A stretch of 64,000 nucleotides of DNA from positions 1,674,001-1,738,000 of the forward strand of contig CP110830.1 of assembly GCA_026239495.1 (NCBI GenBank), in the 5' to 3' direction. Made by a program: the position numbers and the translations under genes. The DNA comes from Spiroplasma phoeniceum (GTDB taxonomy: Bacteria; Bacillota_I; Bacilli_A; Mycoplasmatales; Mycoplasmataceae). The notes below the pieces were generated by a model that worked only from the letters and a program-made list of their open reading frames with translations, had not been told where the DNA came from and ran no database searches. Below, piece after piece: positions 47,161 to 57,423 of the stretch. Numbering within the stretch: the stretch's first letter is position 1; the number at the start of each line of letters is the position of its first letter.

Positions 47161-47658
47161 TATTCCTTTCTTTTTATTTTTTTAAATAAACAGAAAACCC
47201 CCTTTTTGGTTAATATTTTGATATTTAGTAAGAATATTTGTATTTTAATTTAATTAGCTTAATTCGCCACCCACCTCACTTTAGGGGTGAGTGGTGGAGA
47301 TACTAAAATTCTATATTTAAACAGAGTTTATCCCCCAACGGAAGTAAAATAAATTTACCCAGTTATTAATTACGCTTCATCCATCCCTAGAAAACTTTAT
47401 TAAAGAAAATAACCTTTTGGAGCTCCAACCCTCTTGTTTTTTTATTGTCCGATATTGTTTTTTCGTTTTAACAGCACTCTTTTTATGAAAACAAGCCAAA
47501 AAACAGATGCTCTGACATTTCGCAAGTGATTAATCTTGCCGAGAATTAAAGAAATAAATAGGAGAGCAAACCCAATCGCTTTCGCAATTTCTTTAAGGAC
47601 TTCCCCGTGCCATAGATGAGTTACCCATCTTAAAGCATCAAAATATTAAGTTTTAGAT
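47161..47658. other. GC-enriched stretch with dense secondary structure, no gene
   Basis: About 500 bases with no ORF above 60 codons, visibly richer in G/C than the surroundings. Imperfect or perfect hairpins: CCACCCACCTCAC with GTGAGTGGTGG (47269-47298), TTGGAGCTCCAA (47417), GCAAG/CTTGC (47522-47539), TTAAAGAAAT with ATTTCTTTAA enclosing GC-TTTC-GC (47546-47598), and AGATG-CATCT (47614-47630). This density suggests a structured RNA or a replication origin of the phage whose genes lie to the left. Neither RNase P nor tmRNA motifs were found. Confidence 0.55.
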
Positions 47659-47796
47659 TGCATTATTCATCGGATAGTATCTTTATTTAAAAAAAATTTA
47701 TAAAAATATCGTTTATTTTATGTAGGGAAAACAGAATAATATCTGTTTTTATGATAAAAATTCTAAATTTAAAGATACTATCCGATGAATAATGCA
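47659..47796. repeat. 138-bp element with 27-bp perfect inverted repeats
   Basis: TGCATTATTCATCGGATAGT (then ATCTTTA) at 47659-47685 and its exact complement at 47770-47796. The interior contains a second inverted repeat (AAAACAG/CTGTTTT) and AT-rich sequence. It matches none of the IS ends in the window. No target duplication is evident. Confidence 0.8.
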
Positions 47797-47985
47797 AATA
47801 AATTTATGTTTTTTTAATATAAAAATAAAAAAAACAATCTCACAATAATTGTTTTTTACCGGTTCATCGCACAGGATGCCTATATCTTTTTTTATTTCCC
47901 AATTTTATTGGGTCTTTTCCCAATTTTTAATATTAATGCAATGTTTGATGCACCAGAATTGCAAAGCATTAGTAAGAAAACATAA
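47797..47985. other. Short sequence between inverted repeat and IS palindrome
   Basis: About 190 bases with no supported gene. A plus-strand frame reads FFTGSSHRMPISFFISQF without a convincing start and overlaps nothing recognisable. Several T runs and CCCAATTTTATTGGG-type short inverted repeats are present. Confidence 0.4.
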
Positions 47986-48282
47986 TAGACTTCTTGCGAT
48001 ACCTGGTTTTATTATTAAAATATTATTACAAAATATAATTTAATATCCTCATAAATTATATTTTGTAATAATATTTTAATAATAAAACCAGGTATCGCAA
48101 GAAGTCTAGTTATCATAAAAGATTTATTTAAAATTAACGAATTTGAATAATAAAATAATTTTTCGTTGTGGCAAAATATTAAATTTTTAAATAAAAGACA
48201 TAATTAATTAAAATTATAATTTTATATTAACCCCTTTTTACAAATATTTGAAATTATTTTAATGGGTTATGCAAGAAGTCTA
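47986..48282 (+). mobile_element. IS5-derived element: perfect 57-bp-arm palindrome plus IS right end
   Basis: 47986-48042 is the left end of a B/C/D-type IS; 48052-48108 is its exact inverted copy, separated by 9 bases (ATATCCTCA). Both arms share the same deviation (ACAAAA for ATAAAA) from the intact copies. Then 48109-48282 is the right end of the IS from GTTATCATAAAAG to GCAAGAAGTCTA. The whole 297-bp unit has IS termini at both ends and no coding sequence. Confidence 0.88.
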
Positions 48283-48403
48283 TTATTATTGGGGAACATT
48301 AGTAATATGAGGTATTAATGAATTATTATTATGGTATAAAGCAACGCCACCTGCTGTTGAAGTAAAAATAAAAACCACATTGATTAATAATTTTAATCAA
48401 TAG
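48283..48403 (+). pseudogene. Small membrane protein gene, 3' part
   Basis: Continues the gene begun at 44076: YYWGTLVIWGINELLLWYKA, then TPPAVEVKIKTTLI and the stop TAG at 48401-48403. The frame joins the other half if the mobile DNA between them is removed. It overlaps the 3' end of the rhodanese-like gene on the other strand by 11 bases. Confidence 0.75.
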
Positions 48404-48749
48404 GATTATAAGTAATAATTTTATCAAGTTCATCAAACTGATGAACTTTTTTTCATCCGCCAAGAAGAATATAAACTTTAAAATTATGTTTTTTTAATAA
48501 ACGGTATAAATCTAAATGAGAATGGCCAGCACTTGAAACAAAAAGAATTTTTTTATTTTTAGTTACTTTTTTCGAATAAATTAAACGAAAAAGATGATGA
48601 GGAATATTAATACTATTAATAATATGACTTTCAATTCATTCTTCTTTTGGACGAATATCAATAATTAACCATTTATCTGAATTATTAATTTTTGGTAGTC
48701 TTTTAATTGATTTAGTATTGTATTTCATTTCAAATGCTGATAAAAACAT
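48393..48749 (-). CDS. Rhodanese-like domain protein lacking the catalytic cysteine
   Basis: 118 residues with TGA-Trp at two points. Rhodanese fold motifs: LIIDIRPKEEWIESHIINSI (Asp-x-Arg, E-W-x-x-G/S-H-I), IPHHLF, and the active loop FVSSAGHSHLDLYRLL where the family has C-x-x-G-x-R. The Cys is Ser and the Arg-Ser pair is His-Ser, so sulfur transfer by the normal mechanism is unlikely. Ends VYILLGGWKKVHQF, the usual last helix. Only leftward gene in this part of the window, convergent with the broken membrane gene. Confidence 0.85.
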
Positions 48750-48859
48750 CGTTTCACCTCTATGAAAACAGTATAACATTAAGAAAGTTAATATTTTATT
48801 AAGAAATAATTAAAATTTAAGTATATAATTAAAATGTTAGATAGAAACGAGGGATGAGA

Positions 48860-49597
48860 ATGCGAAAACCAATTATTATTGGAAATTGAAAAATGAATAA
48901 AACAACTGATGAAACAATTGACTTTTTAAAACAAGTTGATAATGTATGTCACGATTTAAAACTTGAAGCTGGCATTGCAGTACCATTTGTTAATTTAGCG
49001 GTGGCAAAACAGCATTCGCATAATTTAATTATTGCAGCTCAAAACTGTCATTATGAAGATTTTGGGGCTTTTACTGGTGAAATTTCAGTTGAAATGTTGC
49101 AAGCTTTAAAGATTACACATGTTATTATTGGACACTCAGAACGTCGCGAAATGTTTAATGAGACAAATGAAACAGTAAACTTAAAAGCAAAAAAAATCTT
49201 AGTAAAAGGGATGTCGCCGATTATTTGCTGTGGTGAAACATTACAACAATATGAAAACAATGAAACACAGCAAATTGTTGAAACACAAATTGAAAAAGCA
49301 CTACAAGGTATTGATTTTGAATATGCAAAAAAAATTGTTATTGCTTATGAACCAATTTGAGCAATTGGAACAGGGAAAACAGCAACAGCTGAGATTGCAC
49401 AAACATTTTGTTCAATAATCCGAGCAAAAATTGCTAATCTTTATGATGAAGTAGTAGCAAATATGATACGGATTCAATATGGAGGCAGTGTTAAGCCGGA
49501 AAATATTCAAGAATTATTAGATCAGCGAGATATTGATGGTGCCTTGGTTGGCGGTTCTAGTTTAGAACCTAAAAATTTTTTACGGTTAGTAAAATAA
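48860..49597 (+). CDS. tpiA: Triosephosphate isomerase
   Basis: 245 residues with TGA-Trp codons near both ends. Substrate-binding GNWKMNK, catalytic His in [14 protein letters not shown], catalytic Glu in VIAYEPIWAIGTGK, and the C-terminal loop [16 protein letters not shown]. Interconverts DHAP and glyceraldehyde 3-phosphate in glycolysis. Preceded by GAGGGATGAG; a -10-like TATAAT is at 48824-48829. Intact. Confidence 0.97.
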
Positions 49598-49720
49598 TTA
49601 ATAATAAAAAATAATAAATAAGATTTCATTTTCAGAATTTAACCTTGAGTGATTTAACTTCTTTTTATTTTTCTTAAAATAAGATATAATTATATCTTGA
49701 AATAAAAGATTGAGCTTAAA

Positions 49721-51259
49721 ATGAGTTTAATTAATATTGAAAATTTAAGTCATGCTAACAGTGGGAAAGTTTTATATAAAAATTCAGCAATTCGAATTAA
49801 TAAAGGTGAAAATTTAGCTTTAATTGGAGCAAATGGAAAAGGGGAAACAACACTATTAAGCATTATTTATGTAAAAATTACTCCTGATGAAACAAACATT
49901 GAGTTGCATACAAGAGTAAAAATTGGTTATTTAGACCAACACCAAGAGTTAAATGTAACATTAACAGTTGATCAATTTTTAAAATTAACATATAAATATT
50001 TATTTGAAATTGAGGAAAAAATTCATGCAATTTATGAAAAAATAAGTCTTAATTATGATGAAGATGAACTTGTCCAACCACTGAAATTACAAAAACACTT
50101 ATATCAAAATTGTTTTGAAACAATTGATAAGTAAATTCGTAGTTTAGTTGATGGTTAGGAATTGATCCAGAAAAATTGAGTGTTAAATTATCCGAATTAT
50201 CGGGTGTTCAAGGAGGAAAAGTTCTCCTATAAAAGTTATTTTTTATCAGAAAATGATTTTTTGTTATCAGATAGGCCAACTAACTTTTTAGATTTAGAAC
50301 AAGCTGAATTATTAGCCAAATTTTTACAAAATTATGAAAAAGCGTTTCTGGTTCTTTCGCATGATATTGATTTTATTAATAAAGCAGCAAAAGTGATTTA
50401 TGCTACTGAAAACTTAAGCATTAATCGCCATGTTGGTAATTATTAACAATATATAGCATTAAGTGAATTAAAAAATTAACAATATGATAAAGCACAAAAA
50501 GACCAAGAACGTCTAATTAAAAAATTGCAAACTTATGTCGCAAAAAATAAGGTTCGTGCTTCAATAACAAGAATAGCCTAGTCACGACAAAAAAATTAAT
50601 AAAATTGATGTAATGGATAAAAGACATGAATTAACAAAACCAAAATTTGTTTTTAAATATAAGAAACTAGCCAGTACAACTATTATTAGTGCAGAGCAAT
50701 TAGCAATAGGATATCAGTTTCCTTTAATTAAGCCATTAACATTTGATATTCGTGATGGTGAAAAATGTATTTTGCGGGGATATAATGGAATTGGAAAAAC
50801 AACCTTTCTAAATAATTTAGCGGGGAATATCCCTAAGTTAGGTGGAACATTAAAAATTGGTAATGGAGTAGTTATTACATATTTTCATCAAATTGAACAA
50901 TTAATAGATATGACACCAATTGAATATTTAAAAAAATTATATCCAGACTTGGAAGAAGGAAAAATTCGAAGTATTTTAGCAAACTTTGACGTTAAAAGTA
51001 CTTTAAGGCTTTAATGCAAAATCATATGACAAAATTGTCGGGCGGTTAACAAACAAAGGTTCGGTTATCGGTGTTATCTTTACAACCATGTATTTTATTA
51101 ATTTTAGATAAACCAACGAGCCATACTGATGTTTTGGCCAAAGAAGCATTGTTAGAAGCAATTCAAGTCCTTGAGGCAACAGTTCTAATTAAAACGCATG
51201 ATATTAATTTTAATGTTAATTGATCTGACAAGATGCTTGATTTTGAAACTATGGTTTAA
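49721..51259 (+). pseudogene. ABC-F family ATPase, broken
   Basis: Starts MSLINIENLSHANSGKVLYK. First Walker A reads GANGKGETTLL: the Lys of GKS/T is replaced by Glu. Then RPTNFLDLEQAELLAKFLQ, LVLSHDIDFINKAA, the second domain (FDIRDGEKCILRGYNGIGKTT) with a good Walker A, and remnants of LSGG and VLILDKPTS in changing frames. At least six stops or frameshifts. The family acts on ribosomes (translation factors or antibiotic protection). A TATAAT at 49685 suggests the promoter survives. Confidence 0.88.
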
Positions 51260-51265
51260 CAAAAT

Positions 51266-51568
51266 ATGATGCAAAAACATTATTTTTATGTCTTGTTCTG
51301 TGCCGATGAAACACTCTATGCTGGTTATACGGTTGATTTAAGACGGCGCGAAAAAGAACATAATATGGGCATTGGATCAAAATATACCGCTTTAGTAAAA
51401 CGACGACCAGTCAAAATAATTTATAGTGAAGAGTATGTAACTCGTTCTGCAGCAATGCAACGCGAAGCGGCTTTTAAGCAATTATCACGGTTAGAAAAAA
51501 TTATCTTTTTGCAAGAACATAATATTAATTTATCATTTGTAATTTCATCAGATATGGTAAAATCATAA
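51266..51568 (+). CDS. GIY-YIG nuclease domain protein (UPF0213/YhbQ-type)
   Basis: 100 residues. GIY-YIG signature in FYVLFCADETLYAGYTVDLRRREKEHN, with the conserved Arg; the middle VTRSAAMQREAAFKQLSRLEK with the Glu is present. The single-domain form belongs to the YhbQ/YazA group, whose function is not firmly known. It stands 7 bases after the broken ABC-F gene. The first of two Met codons is taken as start. Confidence 0.9.
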   Translation: MMQKHYFYVLFCADETLYAGYTVDLRRREKEHNMGIGSKYTALVKRRPVKIIYSEEYVTRSAAMQREAAFKQLSRLEKIIFLQEHNINLSFVISSDMVKS

Positions 51569-51594
51569 TACGAGTATGAAGCGGGGGGGGTAGA

Positions 51595-52220
51595 ATGGAT
51601 AGTAATATTAAAGTTTTAGTTGATGAATTAACCAAACTATATCATCGTTATCAAATATAATCACTGCGTAATGATATTATGATTTTAATGACAAAAATAA
51701 TCAAATTTTTATTGGTTACGTCGTACGAGCCTTGTTTATTGTAACAGTAAAGGTTGAAGAAAATATTGATTTAACAACGGATTTATCAAATTTAGTTGCT
51801 AAAGGACACACAACTGGTAATAATTGTAATATTTTTCGTCGCAAAAAGTCAAAAAATACTAATGATTTTGAAAAAGAAGTTGAGTTTTATATTAAATGAA
51901 ATTATTTTGATGATAAATATGAGCGTTTACAACGATTAATTTTAAAAAGGAACGCCAAAACTAATTGGCCCCGCAAATGATTCTTTATTAGGCTTTAATT
52001 ATGAAAAATATTAATTAATGCTATCCAATTATTGGATAATCAAGAATTAGTATTAAGATTACAAAATGTTGTAATTCTAATTTTAAAACCATTTGAAATT
52101 GAAAAAAATTAATTTTTAACGAAAGAAGCATTAATTAGTAAGAAATTGCTTGCAATTAATGAACATCGTGCTAAATATTTGAAGCAATATAACAAATTAT
52201 TTATTCAAACAAATAATTAA
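51595..52220 (+). pseudogene. Unrecognised broken gene after a G8 tract
   Basis: ATG at 51595 directly after GCGGGGGGGGTAGA. Frame fragments: MDSNIKVLVDELTKLYHRYQ, then GYVVRALFIVTVKVEENIDL, HTTGNNCNIFRRKKSK, FEKEVEFYIKWNYFDDKYER, LLDNQELVLRLQNVVILILK, and LLAINEHRAKYLKQYNKL. At least four stops or frame changes. I do not recognise the family. The G8 run is exceptional in this AT-rich DNA; it may include a ribosome-binding site or be a slippage-prone tract. Confidence 0.55.
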
Positions 52221-52263
52221 TTTATATAGTACAATATAAGTAGTTTAAACAAGGGAGGAAGTT

Positions 52264-52587
52264 ATGAAACCAGAATTAAAGGAATTATTATTAGAAATTA
52301 AAACTAAAATTAATGATGATAAACTTTTTCGTGATTTTATTGGCGAAGTTCTAAATGAAGCTAATTACAATAATTATTATGAACAATCAGTTGCTGATGA
52401 AGAAATTGCAGAGCAATTAGTTGAAATCTATTTTATTGAAAATTATAGTAGTGATGAAGAAGTTACAGATCTAAAAGAAAAAATCATGAAAATTTTATTC
52501 TTTTTAGAAGGACAAGAAGAATTAATTAAAGAGTATGCTTATTTTGTTGAAACCAAAGTAAGTCAAATTGTGACAGAACTTAACTAA
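52264..52587 (+). CDS. Conserved-looking acidic protein, unknown
   Basis: 107 residues, intact, MKPELKELLLEIKTKINDDK, rich in Glu, Asn and Ile with helical periodicity and no membrane segment. I do not recognise a family. GGGAGG precedes the ATG at good spacing. Nearest intact neighbours are the GIY-YIG gene upstream and uvrA downstream (145 bases). Its clean frame between decaying neighbours argues that it is expressed. Confidence 0.6.
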   Translation: MKPELKELLLEIKTKINDDKLFRDFIGEVLNEANYNNYYEQSVADEEIAEQLVEIYFIENYSSDEEVTDLKEKIMKILFFLEGQEELIKEYAYFVETKVSQIVTELN

Positions 52588-52731
52588 TTTTATTAATCTG
52601 ACAGTTAATGTTAGATTTTTTCAACTTATATTTAATCATTTGTATATATTAAAAATTTACAATTTTCTTTTTTAAAAATAAGATTATTTTATGATGCTAA
52701 TTTACAAAAAACTAATTAAGAGGGTGAGAGA

Positions 52732-55569
52732 ATGGGAAAAAATTGAATCGTTGTTAAAGGCGCTCGAGAGAATAATTTAAAGAATATTGATGTTAAGGTA
52801 CCTAAAGATAAATTAGTTGTTTTTACTGGTTTATCAGGAAGCGGAAAATCATCATTAGCTTTTAATACCATTTATGCAGAAGGAAGGCGCCGTTATATTG
52901 AAAGTCTATCAAGTTATGCTCGCCAATTTTTAGGTGGAAATGAAAAACCTGATGTTGATGCAATTGAAGGTTTGTCGCCAGCGATTTCTATTGATCAAAA
53001 AACAACTAGTCATAATCCTCGCAGTACTGTTGGAACAGTTACTGAAATTTATGATTATTTACGTTTATTATATGCTCGCGTTGGGACGCCATATTGTATT
53101 AATGGTCATGGGGTTATTAAATCAGTAACAGTTAAAGAAATAATAAATAATTTAAAACAACTTTTAACAGAAGGTGAAAAATTTATGATTTTGTCGCCAG
53201 TAGTTCGTGATAAGAAAGGTAGTTTTAAAGATTTATTTGCACGTTTAAAACAAGAAAGTTTTATTCGTGTCAAGGTTAATGATGAAATCAAAACTTTAGA
53301 TGAAGAAATTGAATTAGATAAAAATAAACGACAAAATATTGATATTATTATTGACCGCTTGGTTTATAAAGAATCAGCAGATTTATTAAGTCGAATTCAT
53401 GATGCAATTGAAGTAGCGCTAAAATATGGTAATGCATTAGTAAAAATTGATTTTGCTGATCAAAAAAAGGAAATGCTTTTTTCAACTAATTATTCATGTA
53501 GTATTTGTGGTTTTGTTATTTCGGAATTAGAACCACGATTATTTTCATTTAATTCACCTTCAGGAGCTTGTAGTGAATGTAAAGGACTGGGAGTAAAATT
53601 AGAAGTTGATGAAGATTTATTGATACCCAATCGGTCATTATCAATTTTACAAGGGGCAATTATTTATTTAAAAAATATTGTTAATACAACAAATATTGAA
53701 TGGCAAAAGTTTAAAGTTTTAGCTAATAATTATAATATTGTGTTAGAACAACCCGTAAGTGATTTGACAAAAGAGCAACTAGAATATTTGATTCGTGGTA
53801 GTGATGAACCAATTGAATATAATTTAAAAACAGCTAGCGGAAACATTATGCGGGGATATGATTATATCGAAGGAATTGGGCAGTTAATTGAACGTCGCTA
53901 TACGGAAACATCAAGTGAATCACAACGTGAATATTATAAACAATTTATGACAGATAAAAAATGTGGAACTTGTTTAGGAAAGCGATTAAATGTAATTCCT
54001 TTATCAGTTAAGATTAATAGTATTAGTATTTCTGAATTTACTGATTTATCTGTTGAAGATGAATTAAAAGAAGTTTTGAATTTAAAATTAACAGAATCAC
54101 AACAAGAAATTGCACGATTAATTATTAATGAATTAGTTAATCGTTTGGATTTTTTAAGTCGTGTTGGATTAGGTTATTTAACGTTATCACGTAATGCTTC
54201 AACATTATCAGGTGGAGAAGCCCAACGAATTCGATTAGCAACGCAAATTGGTAGTCAATTAACAGGGGTTTTGTATGTTCTGGATGAGCCTTCAATTGGA
54301 TTACACCAACGAGATAATGATAAATTAATTGAAACATTAAAAAGTTTACGTGATTTAGGAAATACTTTAATTGTTGTTGAGCACGATGAAGATACTATTC
54401 GTTCTAGTGATTATATTATTGACATTGGTCCACGTGCAGGAATTAATGGGGGGCAAGTTGTTGCTGTAGGAAGTATTGATGATATTCAACAAAACCCAAA
54501 CTCAATTACTGGTAAATATTTAACTGGCGAATTAGCAATTGATGTACCAAAAAAACGGCGTGGTGGCAATGGCTTAGTATTAGAAATTAAAGGAGCGCGA
54601 GAAAACAATTTAAAAAATATTAATGTTACAATTCCTTTAAATAAATTTGTTTGTTTAACAGGTGTTTCAGGAAGTGGTAAATCAACTTTAATGAATGAAA
54701 TTTTATGAAAAGGTATTAAGAAAAATTTAGGGTTAGCAACCGAACGACCGGGGGCGCATGATAAAATCACTGGTATTGATAACATTGATAAAGTAATTAA
54801 TATTTCCCAAGATCCAATTGGGAAAACACCACGTAGTAATCCAGCAACTTATACATCAGTTTTTGATGATATTCGCGATTTATTTGCTAATACAAATGAA
54901 GCTAAAGCACGAGGGTATTTGAAGGGTCGTTTTTCGTTTAATGTGCCAGGTGGACGTTGTGAACATTGTCAAGGTGATGGAATTATTAAGATTTCAATGT
55001 ACTTTCTACCAACCGTTTATGTTTCTTGTGAAGTTTGTGAAGGGAAACGTTATAATGATGAAACATTATTAGTTAAATTCAAAAATAAAAATATTTATGA
55101 TGTTTTAGAAATGACAGTTGACAAAGCTTGTGATTTTTTTGCGGCACAACCAAAAATTAGTCAGAAGTTAGGAACAATGCAAGAGGTCGGGTTAGGTTAT
55201 ATTAAATTAGGTCAATCAGCAACAGAATTGTCTGGTGGAGAAGCCCAACGGGTTAAGTTATCAACCTTCTTATTAAAACGGACAACGGGAAAAACTTTAT
55301 TTTTATTAGATGAACCAACAACGGGATTACATGTTGATGATGTTAAAAGATTATTGGTAGTTTTGAATAAAATTGTTGATAACGGCGATACTGTTATTAC
55401 GATTGAACATAATTTAGATTTTATTAAAATGGCTGATTATATTATTGATTTAGGACCAGAAGGTGGCGTTGTTGGTGGCATGATTGTTGCAACAGGAACA
55501 CCAGAACAACTTGTTTTAAAAAGTGGCGCTAGTTATACAGCACAATATTTAAAACCTTTATTAAAGTAA
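52732..55569 (+). CDS. uvrA: Excinuclease ABC subunit A
   Basis: 945 residues with two TGA-Trp codons. Two ABC domains: Walker [12 protein letters not shown] near residue 36 and [11 protein letters not shown] near residue 642, two LSGGEAQR signatures, Walker [14 protein letters not shown] and [12 protein letters not shown]. The first zinc finger ([20 protein letters not shown], then GACSEC) and second (CEHCQGDGI ... CEVCEGKRY) are present. Damage sensor of excision repair with UvrB. Normal length. It is followed after 9 bases by folC. Confidence 0.97.
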
Positions 55570-55578
55570 GAGGTTAAA

Positions 55579-56703
55579 ATGGATGTTAAAAAAAAACTTT
55601 TTAAGGAAACGTTTTTTCAAAAAAAATATAATTTGGCAAAATTATTAACAGAAAAATATACGGATGCACAAAATAAAATTAAAGTAATTAATGTTGTTGG
55701 TACAAACGGAAAGGGATCAGTTTCAAATTACTTACATCACCAGTTAATGTTAAATTATCAACGGGTAGGTCTTTTTACATCACCAGCATTTTCAAAACAT
55801 AATGAACGAATTAAAATTAATAGCAAGATTATTAGTGATAGTGATTTAAAACGAATTATCAAAGAAATTAAAGAAGAAATTAAAACTTATCAATTAACTT
55901 TTTTTGAAATTTGAGTTTTAATTTGTATTAAATATTTTTTAGAGCAAAAAATTGATATTGCAATTATTGAAGCTGGAATTGGTGGCTTTTTAGATGCAAC
56001 GAATGTTTTTAATAATCAATTAGCTGTTTTATTAACTTCAATTGATTATGAACATACTGAGATATTAGGCAATACTTTGGATAGTATTATTCAAAATAAA
56101 GTTGGAATTGCAAAAAACAATTGTCAAATTTTTATTAGTGATAGTTGTAAAAAACATTTTAATTTAATTGCAAGATATTATAATTCGGATTATATTATTA
56201 CAAGCGAAGCTTACCCACAAGCAATTAATTATTACCAAGAATTTAATGTTGGCTTAGTTATTAAGTTTTTAAAAATTTTTAATTTTAAAATTAATTATGA
56301 TCTTTTTAAAGCAAACCCAGCCTTAGGGCGTTTTACCCAACTAAGTAAAAATCCGTATTTTATTATTGATGGAGCACATAATCTAGAAGGAATTCGTGCC
56401 TGTATTCATATTTTTGAAATGTTACATAATTTGAATCGAAATGAAGTATTAGTATTGTATGCTTCTTCACAAAAAAAAGATTATATGCAAAATTTAACTT
56501 TATTAAAGGAACATTTTGGCAATAATTTATATATTACGGAATTTCAGCATCCAATGTCGTGAGACATTAATAATATTAAGATGGAGAACAAAGTTAAAAA
56601 TTGAAAAAAATTATTATTACAAAATAAAACAAAAAATATTTTAGTTTGTGGGTCGCTATATTTTATTCCGTTGGTTTATCAGTTTTATTTAGAAAGGGTG
56701 TAG
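55579..56703 (+). CDS. folC: Folylpolyglutamate synthase/dihydrofolate synthase-like
   Basis: 374 residues with two TGA-Trp codons. P-loop VVGTNGKGSVSNYLH, the EAGIGGFLDATNVF segment, SIDYEHTEILGNT and FIIDGAHNLEGIRAC, the order of FolC. Adds glutamate to folates so they stay in the cell. Directly followed by an ECF S-component that probably imports folate. Ends in GTG TAG, overlapping the leader of the next gene. Confidence 0.93.
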
Positions 56704-56706
56704 AAT

Positions 56707-57411
56707 ATACTATATATATTAACAAATATTGGTGCTTGTTTAGGGATTGCTGTTTTATTTTATCTTGGGGTATTATTAGATTATAAAAATTGAAAAAAAA
56801 CTAGTATTTTAACAATTACAATTATAAGTTTATTAATTGCATTATCTGTTATTTTAACAAATGTCATTAGTTATACTATTCCGTTTTCATTTATGGGAGG
56901 AGTAGTAATTCAATTAGCATTAGGTAACTTTTTAATTTTTGTGATTGGAATGTTATTTGGACCATTTTTAGGTGTATTGAGCGGTCTTGCTACTGATGCT
57001 TTAGGGGCTTTGGCAAATATTGGCGGAACATATCATATTTTTTTTTGCTTTAATCTTGCTTTATATGGTTTTTTAGGAAGTATGGTTTTTTTATTTAAAA
57101 GTGATAAATTTTGAATATTAAAAACAATTATCTTATATGCAATAGGATTTGCTTTAATTTCATTTGCATTTAATGTTTTATGATTATATGCAATCGGTCT
57201 AAAACAAGTTCTTTTCCCAATGGCTTTTGTTATTAAAGCAATTAAGTTTCCAATTCAATTGTCAATTTATTTACTAATGGTTATTTCAAGTTTTACTATT
57301 TTATATAAATTAATTACTTCACGTCATAATCTTGCTTTATGATGCACCCAAAAAGGATTATTAGTTTTAACACCAATTAAATTTAAAAAACAGAAAAGAT
57401 ATAATAGTTAA
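56707..57411 (+). CDS. ECF transporter S component, folate type, with ATA start
   Basis: About 235 residues, five or six hydrophobic helices, with TGA-Trp codons. SVILTNVISYTIPFSFMGGV and LGNFLIFVIGMLFGPFLGVL then SGLATDALGALANIGGTYHI match the substrate-binding subunit pattern of energy-coupling-factor transporters. Together with folC this suggests folate uptake (FolT-like). No ATG, GTG or TTG occurs in frame before the first conserved residues; ATA at 56707 lies 8 bases after GAAAGGG and is the best start. Next ATG (56893) would remove two helices. Confidence 0.7.
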
Positions 57412-57423
57412 AAGTTGTTTATA

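Noticed and set aside
47614-47630. Anticodon-arm-like hairpin (5-bp stem, 7-base loop)
   Set aside because: No acceptor, D or T arm could be paired around it, so it is not called a tRNA; kept only as part of the structured region.
47161-47658. RNase P RNA or tmRNA
   Set aside because: A GGGGAAGTCC stretch and a TCCACCA stretch on the minus strand recall parts of these RNAs, but the defining conserved motifs and a tag reading frame are missing.
47986-48108. CRISPR repeats
   Set aside because: The repeated units are inverted IS ends with no spacers; no array was seen in the window.
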